Part shown: in pieces, positions 7,192 to 12,089 of the stretch
Layout: every line of letters begins with the position of its first letter
Position numbering within the stretch: position 1 is the first letter of the stretch
Origin: Cuspidothrix sp046080565
GTDB lineage: Bacteria > Cyanobacteriota > Cyanobacteriia > Cyanobacteriales > Nostocaceae
Assembly: GCA_046080565.1 (NCBI GenBank)
Contig: JBJTUF010000125.1
Span: 1 to 12,089, forward strand
Length of the DNA: 12,089 nt
Direction of reading: 5' to 3'
The notes under the pieces: model-generated
Seen by the model: only the letters and a program-made list of their open reading frames with translations
The model's database searches: none
What the model was told of the DNA's origin: nothing
Made by a program: the position numbers and the translations under genes

Positions 7192-7516
7192 TTTTAGCCT
7201 ATAGTTGCAATCTGTGGTTTAAATATCTGCGTTACCCGGTTTATGCAGAGATGGGGTGATGATTTATGAACGGATTTTTTCAACGAACCGCTCCAGACGC
7301 AGAGAACGCGGAGGTAGAAAAAAATGGGTGTTCACATTTTATTTAGGATTGCTATATTAACTGTTGTGTATCGTCATTACCCTGATTTTATTGACTTATT
7401 CCCTAAATATTCACTTATTTATCAAAGCTGAAATGGTGGAAATAAAATGTTATTAATGAGCAAAGTCACTTTAAAAATAAGTTCATCATTAACATTTTCA
7501 ATAAGTCACCAGTTGC
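7192..7516. promoter_or_regulatory. Region between xisC and the element border (promoter and possible accessory recombinase sites)
   Basis: This holds the divergent upstream region of xisC and no gene. A purine-rich segment at about 7285-7320 (GACGCAGAGAACGCGGAGG) belongs to a dispersed repeat type common in Nostoc-like genomes. Closer to the border lie four copies of ACTTATT or its complement at 7394-7400, 7413-7419, 7476-7482 and 7500-7506. There is also an imperfect dyad with 15-bp arms (7445-7459 against 7483-7497, 13 of 15 paired) and a small palindrome AAAGTCACTTT at 7462-7472. Their position beside the crossover suggests accessory binding sites; this is inference. Confidence 0.45.
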
Positions 7517-7532
7517 CATAGCAGTTATATGG
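7517..7532 (+). repeat. Right recombination site of the hupL element (one copy of the direct repeat)
   Basis: CATAGCAGTTATATGG encodes HSSYM of HupL in frame with the downstream gene. The PCC 7120 hupL element uses a 16-bp direct repeat that I recall as CACAGCAGTTATATGG, one synonymous base different. The in-frame stop at 7502-7504, just upstream, confirms that hupL coding sequence does not continue to the left. Crossover here would rejoin the two parts of hupL without changing the protein. Confidence 0.85.
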
Positions 7533-8617
7533 TGCCTGGTGGTGTGATGTGCGCCCCCACTCTGACTGACATTACCCGCGCTTGGGGGATTTTAGAATAT
7601 TTCCGCACTAATTGGTTAGAACCAGTTTGGTTAGGTTGTTCTTTAGAAAGATATGAAGAAATTCAATCTTATGATGACTTTCAAAAGTGGTTAAATGAAG
7701 ATGTTAAACATCGGGAATCTGATTTAGGTTTATATTGGCGCATGGGATTAGATATCGGTTTAGATAGATATGGTGCAGGTGTGGGTAAATATGTGACTTG
7801 GGGTTATATTCCCCATGAGGATAAATATAATAAACCCACCATTGAAGGACGTAACGCTGCTGTGATTATGAAAAGCGGTGTTTATGATAGTTTGACTGAT
7901 ACTCATGCGTTAATGAATCAAGCTTTTGCCCGCGAGAATTTAACCCATTCTTGGTATGATGAAGGAACTCAAGATTGGCATCCAAGCGATCGCACAACTA
8001 CACCAATTAATAACAACGAAAAAGACTTTTCTGGTGCATATTCTTGGTCAAGTGCAGTTCTCCACCAAGACTTAGGAAGATTAGAAGCAGGACCCCTCGC
8101 CCGTCAATTAGTTGCAGGGGGAAATCATGGAGAATCTTGGCAACATTATGACCCATTTATTCTCGATACATTCAAACAAATGGGCGGTGCCAGTGTTCAT
8201 GTTCGTCAATTAGCAAGAGTCCATGAAATAGTTAAACTCTATCGTCAAGCTGAACGTTGTTTAAGGGAGTTCAAATTAAACGATCCTTGGTATATTAAGC
8301 CAGAAGAAAAAGATGGTAAAGGTTGGGGTGCAACTGAAGCTGCTAGAGGTGCATTGTGTCACTGGATAGAAATAGAAAAAGGCAAAATTAAACAATACCA
8401 AGTTATCGCCCCCGGTACTTGGAATATCGGACCCCGTGATGGAGAAGGACAATTAGGACCGATTGAAAAAGCATTAATTGGCACACCAATTAAAGATCCT
8501 AAAGACCCGGTGGAAGTTGGTCATGTTGCCCGCTCTTTTGATTCATGTTTGGTGTGTACTGTTCACGCCCATGATGCGAAAACTGGTGAAGAATTGGCAC
8601 GGTTTAGAACAGCATAA
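7517..8617 (+). CDS. hupL: Uptake [NiFe]-hydrogenase large subunit, 3' portion of interrupted gene
   Basis: The frame encodes the C-terminal two thirds of HupL. From the ATG at 7529 it is 362 residues, against about 530 in the intact protein. It begins HSSYMVPGGVMCAP, and ends with the second nickel-binding motif DSCLVCTVH (C340, C343, H346 counted from that ATG). A 16-residue tail follows, which the HupW protease is expected to remove after the histidine during maturation. The first RxCGxC motif is absent because it lies in the upstream part beyond the element. HupL with HupS oxidises the H2 released by nitrogenase in heterocysts. The ATG at 7529 is an internal methionine, not a start; the gene should be expressed only after excision. 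A hairpin follows the stop. Confidence 0.95.
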   Translation, partial: HSSYMVPGGVMCAPTLTDITRAWGILEYFRTNWLEPVWLGCSLERYEEIQSYDDFQKWLNEDVKHRESDLGLYWRMGLDIGLDRYGAGVGKYVTWGYIPHEDKYNKPTIEGRNAAVIMKSGVYDSLTDTHALMNQAFARENLTHSWYDEGTQDWHPSDRTTTPINNNEKDFSGAYSWSSAVLHQDLGRLEAGPLARQLVAGGNHGESWQHYDPFILDTFKQMGGASVHVRQLARVHEIVKLYRQAERCLREFKLNDPWYIKPEEKDGKGWGATEAARGALCHWIEIEKGKIKQYQVIAPGTWNIGPRDGEGQLGPIEKALIGTPIKDPKDPVEVGHVARSFDSCLVCTVHAHDAKTGEELARFRTA

Positions 8618-8629
8618 TTTATATGAATC

Positions 8630-8662
8630 AGAACCCCAATTTTTTGAATAAATCGGGGTTCT
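8630..8662 (+). terminator. Hairpin after hupL
   Basis: AGAACCCC (8630-8637) pairs perfectly with GGGGTTCT (8655-8662) across an AT-rich 17-base loop, 13 bases after the hupL stop. No U-run follows the stem, so it may be a transcript-stabilising hairpin or a weak terminator. Confidence 0.55.
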
Positions 8663-8812
8663 GTTGGCGATATATATAATTGTTATTTGCAGTACAAAAG
8701 TTCCCAAATCTCTAGGTTAGGCTGGATTTTAATGAATAGTTGGTAATTTCTAATTATTATATTATGAATTATCAATTATCAATGACAAACTTACTAAAAT
8801 TGGTAACTAATT

Positions 8813-9235
8813 GTGTCTAATTTAGAACTACATCAATATCTTTCTAAGCTTCCTGAAGCCGCATTACAAGAATTTCTTGAATGGTGTATGTTAGATCAGT
8901 CAACAGCCGCAGGATTAGAATTTAAACCAGATCAAACTAAGTTAAAGAATTTAGCACCGGCGGATTATTCTAAGCAATTAGTTGATCAATTTATGAAAGT
9001 AAGACCTGACCCAATTAGAGCTGGTTTAGTGGCTGTAATTGCTGGACAACAAGCAGATAAACATGAATTATCTGGGTTAGCTGCTGTGGTTGATTTTGTT
9101 TCTCTTTATGTTAAATATTTAATTCCTAAAGATGGTACTAATCCAGAAGAAGCTAATACAATTTTAGCTAAAGCAGCACAACATCAATATGAGCAACTTG
9201 TGGAAATTGCCAAAAAACATGATGTGAGTTTATAA
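8813..9235 (+). CDS. Unknown 140-aa helical protein downstream of hupL
   Basis: I do not recognise this protein. It is predicted soluble and mostly helical, with no signal peptide or membrane segment. Features are an N-terminal LxKLPEAALQEFLEWCM helix, one cysteine, the segment MKVRPDPIRAGLVAVIAGQQ, and a helical C-terminus ending AKKHDVSL. The start is GTG at 8813: an in-frame TAA lies at 8804-8806 and no ATG lies between. It follows hupL in the same direction after 195 bp that hold the hupL hairpin and AT-rich sequence, so it probably has its own promoter or is reached by read-through. It ends at a strong hairpin shared with the convergent neighbour. A role in hydrogenase assembly is only suggested by position. 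Confidence 0.75.
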   Translation: MSNLELHQYLSKLPEAALQEFLEWCMLDQSTAAGLEFKPDQTKLKNLAPADYSKQLVDQFMKVRPDPIRAGLVAVIAGQQADKHELSGLAAVVDFVSLYVKYLIPKDGTNPEEANTILAKAAQHQYEQLVEIAKKHDVSL

Positions 9236-9243
9236 ATTTCTAG

Positions 9244-9260
9244 GGTGGGCAATGCCCACC
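9244..9260. terminator. Convergent hairpin terminator
   Basis: GGTGGGC and GCCCACC form a perfect 7-bp stem with an AAT loop. It sits between the stop of the + strand 140-aa gene and the stop of the - strand nitrogenase-associated gene, so it can serve both. GGTGGGCAATGCCCACC-type palindromes are also frequent dispersed elements in cyanobacteria. Confidence 0.65.
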
Positions 9261-9285
9261 TTAAGTAATATTATTACTACTTTGT

Positions 9286-9774
9286 TTAATGCTGGTGTTC
9301 TTGTTCGTGATGTTTGCAGCCACCTTGACCATGATGATGGTCGTGATTTTGTCCATGAGCGCAACCTTGGAGGTCTTGCTGCATCAGTTTTTCACTCATT
9401 TCTTTAAAAGAGTCATCCACGGCTTTTAAGCCTATCCATGCGTCAATTTTTTCGACATCAAACCCAATTTCTCTTTTATCTCCTACTTGTATTAAGGGAC
9501 GACGAATTAATAAGGGATCTGTCAACATCATTACTAAAGCATTTTCAGCGTTGATACTTTCAGGATTCACCTCTCCAGATTTTATTCTTGGTGCAGCTTT
9601 ATTAAACCATTCAATGACGGGGCGATCGCCAAAAAATGACCGCAATTTTTCCACTGTCCAAGGTTCGGTTAATAAGCTATGTGCTATCACTTCATGACCT
9701 GCGGCTGTGAGTAATACTTTTTGTCTAGTATTGTTTTTACAGCCTGGTTTTTCATAGAAAATTACTCTGGCCAT
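9286..9774 (-). CDS. Nitrogenase-associated protein, ArsC/Spx-like fold, His-rich tail
   Basis: The 162-residue protein begins MARVIFYEKPGCKNNTRQK, the thioredoxin-like strand and loop of the ArsC/Spx family with a single cysteine C12 (CxxN). The ArsC-like LLIRRPLI motif falls at about 88-95. This matches the nitrogenase-associated branch of the family found near nif genes; its biochemical role is not established. The last 25 residues, from C138, hold nine histidines and two cysteines (including HDHHHGQGGCKHH), which looks like a metal-binding tail. I chose ATG 9774 over a longer frame to 9921 because AGGAGA lies seven bases upstream and the extra 49 residues are AT-rich with no family likeness. 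Confidence 0.85.
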   Translation of the reverse strand: MARVIFYEKPGCKNNTRQKVLLTAAGHEVIAHSLLTEPWTVEKLRSFFGDRPVIEWFNKAAPRIKSGEVNPESINAENALVMMLTDPLLIRRPLIQVGDKREIGFDVEKIDAWIGLKAVDDSFKEMSEKLMQQDLQGCAHGQNHDHHHGQGGCKHHEQEHQH

Positions 9775-9781
9775 GGATATT

Positions 9782-9787
9782 TCTCCT
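9782..9787 (-). promoter_or_regulatory. Shine-Dalgarno site fixing the start at 9774
   Basis: On the - strand AGGAGA lies seven bases before the ATG. It is the clearest ribosome binding site in the window and decides the start of the nitrogenase-associated gene. Confidence 0.8.
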
Positions 9788-9810
9788 ATTGATTTCTGGA
9801 TGGACAATAA

Positions 9811-9840
9811 TAAACGCCGATAAATGCCGATAGACGCAGA
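9811..9840. repeat. Three tandem 10-bp repeats
   Basis: TAAACGCCGA, TAAATGCCGA and TAGACGCAGA follow one another directly in the spacer between the cupin and nitrogenase-associated genes. Such short tandem repeats are typical of filamentous heterocystous cyanobacteria. They lie in the probable 5' leader of the 9286-9774 gene. Confidence 0.7.
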
Positions 9841-9904
9841 TTCAAGATGATTTTCTATAATATTTATGAGAATAATCTGTGATTTATCTCTTTTAGTAAT
9901 ATAT

Positions 9905-10516
9905 TTAAAATTTTTTAGCAATGTGGTTAATTACATCAAATTCAAATCTCTGTTTGGGGTCGGTTTCTCCATAAATATTAAATGTTACTGTTGGTTCTTC
10001 ACCAATAGCTTGAACTTGATGTATTGTCTCAGGGGTAAAACTGACTATATCACCAGGGAATAAGATTATTTCTCCTGTTTTTTTAATTTTATCAGGAAAA
10101 TCTGGGTGATCACTACGTTTCCAAAATGTATTTTTTTCCTGACCTTTTAATATTGCTACTATTCCCCATGTTCCATGATTATGAATATTAGAAGTCGTCC
10201 CTTGTCCAAAGCTAACTGTTTGTACAGTCAAGGGAAATCCTAGTTCATCATATAACAATAAAACCGAGATTCCCGTTTTAAGATCAGGTTGTAAATATTG
10301 ACTTTGTACCCAATAAGAATTCACCATCAATCGTCTAACTAACATTCTCATTTCAGGCAGTTGTGTTGATTCATCCTCAACATTATTGAGAACATCTTCA
10401 ACTTCAGTTAAAAAGCGATATAGACGATAATTATCACGTAATAAATCCCATATTCTGGCTGATTGACAGATTTGATAATCTCCATTATCAGCTACAAACC
10501 AATCCTTACCTTGCAT
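9905..10516 (-). CDS. Cupin protein, three-histidine thiol-dioxygenase-like
   Basis: The 203-residue protein carries a cupin core. HNH (H112, H114) sits in NIHNHGTWGIVAILKG, and a third histidine H166 lies in TPETIHQV. The usual glutamate of cupin motif 1 is missing, which gives the three-His iron site seen in cysteine dioxygenase-like enzymes; substrate specificity cannot be read from the sequence. PGDIVSF and TFNIYGE match the later beta strands. An N-terminal helical segment of about 80 residues precedes the barrel. I take ATG 10516 as the start; a TTG three codons upstream (10525) is possible. The gene lies 19 bases after a 51-aa ORF and upstream of the nitrogenase-associated gene, consistent with a sulfur, redox or metal role. 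Confidence 0.8.
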   Translation of the reverse strand: MQGKDWFVADNGDYQICQSARIWDLLRDNYRLYRFLTEVEDVLNNVEDESTQLPEMRMLVRRLMVNSYWVQSQYLQPDLKTGISVLLLYDELGFPLTVQTVSFGQGTTSNIHNHGTWGIVAILKGQEKNTFWKRSDHPDFPDKIKKTGEIILFPGDIVSFTPETIHQVQAIGEEPTVTFNIYGETDPKQRFEFDVINHIAKKF

Positions 10517-10535
10517 AATTTTCAAGTATTAATTA

Positions 10536-10691
10536 CTAATATTTTGGTAAGGGAACTACAGGCAAATATAAATTAGGCATCGCATTATCTGGAGTTGCAG
10601 GAAACGTGGGAAGTCGTGGTGGATTATTAAGAGTATTCAAGGTTGAGAGTGTTTGATTTGTTGTTTGTTGGAGAAAAAACCAATTATTCAT
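10536..10691 (-). CDS. Small proline-rich ORF (51 aa)
   Basis: ATG at 10691 opens a 51-codon frame ending TAG at 10536-10538, only 19 bases before the cupin start and on the same strand. The product starts MNNWFFLQQTTNQTLSTLNT. It then has a proline-rich half (PPRLPTFPATP, later LPVVPLPKY) with no cysteine or charged cluster. I know no family. The length, the absence of stops, the close spacing and the non-random proline pattern argue for a real gene, but no good Shine-Dalgarno sequence is visible. Confidence 0.5.
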   Translation of the reverse strand: MNNWFFLQQTTNQTLSTLNTLNNPPRLPTFPATPDNAMPNLYLPVVPLPKY

Positions 10692-10731
10692 GATCCGTAA
10701 TTTAGTGATTAGTTAGTTTTGATTTGTAGGC

Positions 10732-10748
10732 GTTTAGCAATGCTAAAC
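10732..10748 (-). terminator. Hairpin after the TPR-like gene
   Basis: GTTTAGC and GCTAAAC pair perfectly around an AAT loop. The hairpin lies 22 bases past the stop of the 10771-11256 gene and before the 51-aa ORF, so it may separate or attenuate transcription between them. No clear U-run follows. Confidence 0.45.
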
Positions 10749-10770
10749 CATTATTTCTGAATCTCCAGAT

Positions 10771-11256
10771 TTAATCATCTTCTTCAGGAGGACGGGTTAA
10801 AATATCGAACAGAATACTAGCACCAAAATCATTTTTTTCATCTATAGTTTTTATTCTGGTACTAATTTCTTTAGCTTGATCAATTTTTCCTAGTTTAGCT
10901 AATACCAAACCAGAAGCAGCATAAGCATTTAAGTACAATCTAATTTCTGGTTGTGCGTGGCGTTGAACTAGGATAGGTTGAAGTTTTTCCCAGTTATCAG
11001 GTAGATTTTCCTCTTTTCTAATTTTAGCGGTTATTTTCTCTGCTGTTGTCAGTGCTAGAACATAATTATTTTTGTAGTAAAAATATCTATAAGCTGCTAC
11101 TAAAACATCTGTATTTTCTCCTGTTTTAGCTAAAGCTTGCTGCATATATTTTGCAGATTCTTCGGTATTTTCCCAAGTTTGTGTAGCTAATATCAGTAAT
11201 TCTTTGACATCATCTGCTATATCAAACCAAGAGAATTTATTTGTATGAATTTCCAT
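10771..11256 (-). CDS. TPR-like helical repeat protein
   Basis: The 161-residue protein is all helical with tetratricopeptide-like repeat units. Examples are SAKYMQQALAKTGENTDVLV, AAYRYFYYKNNYVLALTTAE and an AYAASGLVLAKLGKIDQAKE segment (about residues 112-131), the last fitting the TPR consensus of small residues and A/G spacing best. There is no signal peptide or membrane helix, and the C-terminus is acidic (RPPEEDD). TPR proteins act as scaffolds for protein contacts. Genes of this type occur near nitrogen-fixation genes in cyanobacteria, but I cannot name a specific partner. The ATG at 11256 is the first in frame; the upstream leader lacks an obvious ribosome binding site. It is the first of the leftward genes in this part. 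Confidence 0.7.
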   Translation of the reverse strand: MEIHTNKFSWFDIADDVKELLILATQTWENTEESAKYMQQALAKTGENTDVLVAAYRYFYYKNNYVLALTTAEKITAKIRKEENLPDNWEKLQPILVQRHAQPEIRLYLNAYAASGLVLAKLGKIDQAKEISTRIKTIDEKNDFGASILFDILTRPPEEDD

Positions 11257-11303
11257 AATAGGTAATTAATCCCAGTTATTCGGGAATGTTGGAGATTATT
11301 CCA

Positions 11304-11392
11304 TGACTTACGCAAAATATCTGTCAAACTCTCTTTCCTTCGTGACCTTCGTTCCTTCGTGGTTCATTCTTCCGTTACTTGTGAGTAAGTCC
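11304..11392. mobile_element. MITE-like element with GACTTACGCA ends
   Basis: The left end GACTTACGCA (11305-11314) is mirrored by TGTGAGTAAGTCC at the right end (inverse GGACTTACTCACA). The interior, with CCTTCGTGACCTTCGTTCCT, is a dispersed type familiar in Nostoc and Anabaena genomes. At about 89 bp with no coding capacity it is best read as a miniature inverted-repeat element, moved in trans by a transposase if at all. Target duplication is not clear. Confidence 0.6.
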
Positions 11393-11443
11393 TATATTCA
11401 TATCTAATATTTAACATTGTAAATGGTAGTTAGGTATATAAAT

Positions 11444-11530
11444 TTAATATTTTTTTACAAAATTTTTATATAACTCAACTGCTTCTTTAATATTTGCTTG
11501 TACTTTTTCTAAAGAATTACCTTCCGATTG
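11444..11530 (-). pseudogene. Remnant of a HicB-family antitoxin gene
   Basis: A short frame reads SEGNSLEKVQANIKEAVELY and then KNFVKKY and a stop. This is the hallmark segment of HicB-type antitoxins (a glycine turn followed by an ANIKEAxELY helix). An in-frame TGA at 11531-11533 and another stop shortly upstream cut it off from any N-terminal half, and no HicA-like toxin is visible. It is a decayed fragment. Confidence 0.5.
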
Positions 11531-11590
11531 TCAGTTAGAAAGTTTTTACATAATATCTGGTGAACTGTAATGATTTTAATCTTGTTTGGC

Positions 11591-11905
11591 TCATTTTTTC
11601 AATATCATTAGAGTAATACCAAATGCAAAATAAAATCTTTTTTGAACATCAGATGGCATATCTTTCGACCTAATTTTTTCAAACCCTAACCGCGTATAAA
11701 ATCCTGTAGTATTAAAAGCACTTTGTAAATAAATAGGCTTTTGAGCATTTTGAATTAGCGTTATTAGCAATGCATAACCAATGCGTTTTCTCTGCCACTT
11801 TGAATGTACCCAAAGTGCTTCTAAAATTGAGTAATTTCCATACGGTTGTAGAAGCGCATAGGCAACAAAACGACCTTTTAGCTCTACTATCCAACAGAAT
11901 TTCAA
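11591..11905 (-). pseudogene. 5'-truncated GNAT acetyltransferase
   Basis: The 104 readable residues cover the middle and end of a GNAT fold: strand WIVELKGRFVAYALL, then ILEALWVHSKWQRKRIGYAL (the acetyl-CoA region), then QSAFNTTGFYTRLGFEKI. Intact GNAT enzymes are about 150 residues; the first strand and two helices are missing. The only start is TTG at 11905, and upstream the frame stays open but does not resemble GNAT. The acetyl-CoA loop reads QRKRIG where Q/R-x-x-G-x-G/A is expected, so a key glycine is arginine. Both points suggest a broken gene, probably cut at about 11905 by insertion of mobile DNA. An expressed short protein cannot be excluded. Confidence 0.6.
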
Positions 11906-12050
11906 CTTATCATTACGGCTGGTTATCGCAAACCTTATACAAGCTGTTAAGCTTAACGGGTGACAAGGCGGTTGAAGATGAGATGTGGCAATAATTTGAG
12001 AAAATAAGGGTGTAAAAAAAATGGGGACAAGGAAGCCCCCAACGCAAAAA

Positions 12051-12089
12051 ATGTTACCACAATCATATCAAACAATTTTCCGAAAGCAT
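12051..12089 (+). CDS. Start of a probable IS4-type transposase (cut by window edge)
   Basis: ATG at 12051 begins MLPQSYQTIFRKH, which resembles the N-terminus of IS4-family transposases common in Nostoc-type cyanobacteria (MLPxSYQ...). Only 13 residues are visible, so the call rests on a short match from memory. The preceding 140 bases contain GGGG/CCCC half-stems (12022-12040) and could include the left end of the insertion sequence. Confidence 0.4.
   Translation, partial: MLPQSYQTIFRKH

Larger units (their letters stand above)
1..7532. mobile_element. hupL DNA element, right-hand part (left border outside window)
   Basis: The hupL reading frame begins abruptly at 7517, with about 170 N-terminal residues and the first nickel-binding cysteine motif missing. 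The codons at that point match the known hupL recombination site. A XisC-like recombinase lies just inside, facing away from hupL. In Anabaena PCC 7120 and relatives, such an element is cut out of hupL during heterocyst differentiation by recombination between short direct repeats, which restores the gene. I found no second copy of the 16-bp site on either strand in the window, so the left border is to the left of base 1 and the element exceeds 7.5 kb. All complete cargo genes lie on the - strand. The cargo is restriction-modification and toxin-antitoxin-like genes. Confidence 0.8.
11257..11590. other. Decayed intergenic stretch
   Basis: About 330 bases without an intact gene. From left to right it holds the promoter side of the TPR gene, a MITE-like element (11304-11392), AT-rich sequence, and the remnant of a HicB-type antitoxin gene (11444-11530). 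Confidence 0.6.

Noticed and set aside
1..7516. Left border of the hupL element within the window
   Set aside because: No second AGCAGTTATATGG or its complement occurs on either strand. GCAGTT in the repeat units is too short a match and belongs to the 70-bp repeat.
7529..8617. ATG at 7529 as a true gene start
   Set aside because: The codons just before it encode the HSSY of HupL and the protein lacks its N-terminal metal-binding motif. The ATG is an internal methionine.
9775..9921. 49-residue N-terminal extension of the nitrogenase-associated protein
   Set aside because: It is AT-rich, overlaps the end of the cupin gene and the decamer repeats, and lacks family likeness, while ATG 9774 has a strong Shine-Dalgarno sequence.
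9866..10063. 65-aa + strand frame opposite the cupin gene
   Set aside because: It is antisense to a recognisable cupin, has unlikely composition and lacks a ribosome binding site.
11712..11894. 60-aa frame overlapping the GNAT remnant
   Set aside because: It is an alternate-frame shadow; the GNAT motifs are in the other frame.

Overview
The window looks like chromosome from a heterocyst-forming, nitrogen-fixing cyanobacterium (Nostocales, Anabaena/Nostoc type). It is AT-rich and carries several copies of the HIP1 octamer GCGATCGC. On the + strand it holds the 3' part of the uptake [NiFe]-hydrogenase large-subunit gene hupL, preceded by the kind of recombination site used in heterocysts. A nitrogenase-associated protein follows it.

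Region 1 (1 to about 7532) is read as the right-hand part of a hupL excision element. Its right border is CATAGCAGTTATATGG at 7517-7532. This sequence encodes the HSSYM of HupL and differs at one base from the 16-bp repeat I remember for the Anabaena PCC 7120 hupL element. Just inside the border, on the - strand, is a 437-aa tyrosine recombinase of the XisA/XisC type. The left border and the 5' part of hupL lie outside the window.

The element's cargo, all on the - strand, looks like a small defence or toxin-antitoxin island. (a) A fused PD-(D/E)xK nuclease and N6-adenine methyltransferase overlaps a specificity-subunit gene, in a BcgI/type IIB-like arrangement. (b) A two-gene unit encodes a possible ADP-ribosyltransferase-fold protein and a lone S1 RNA-binding domain. 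(c) A two-gene unit encodes a DUF6036/AbiEii-like nucleotidyltransferase and a small unknown protein. The 3' ends of all three modules abut copies of one 70-88 bp repeat, which is expanded to five tandem copies at 1962-2339.

Region 2 (7517-9260) is the hupL 3' portion, a hairpin, a 140-aa conserved-looking unknown gene, and a convergent hairpin terminator.

Region 3 (9286-11256, - strand) holds a TPR-like protein, a 51-aa proline-rich small ORF, a three-histidine cupin (thiol-dioxygenase-like) and an ArsC/Spx-fold nitrogenase-associated protein with a histidine-rich tail. These read in one direction, and the context suggests metal, sulfur or redox support for nitrogenase and hydrogenase.

Region 4 (11257-12089) is decayed: a MITE-like repeat, a HicB-antitoxin remnant, a 5'-truncated GNAT gene and what seems to be the start of an IS4-type transposase at the right edge.

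If the reading is right, vegetative cells keep the restriction-modification and toxin-like cargo, while heterocysts excise it to restore hupL and make uptake hydrogenase.
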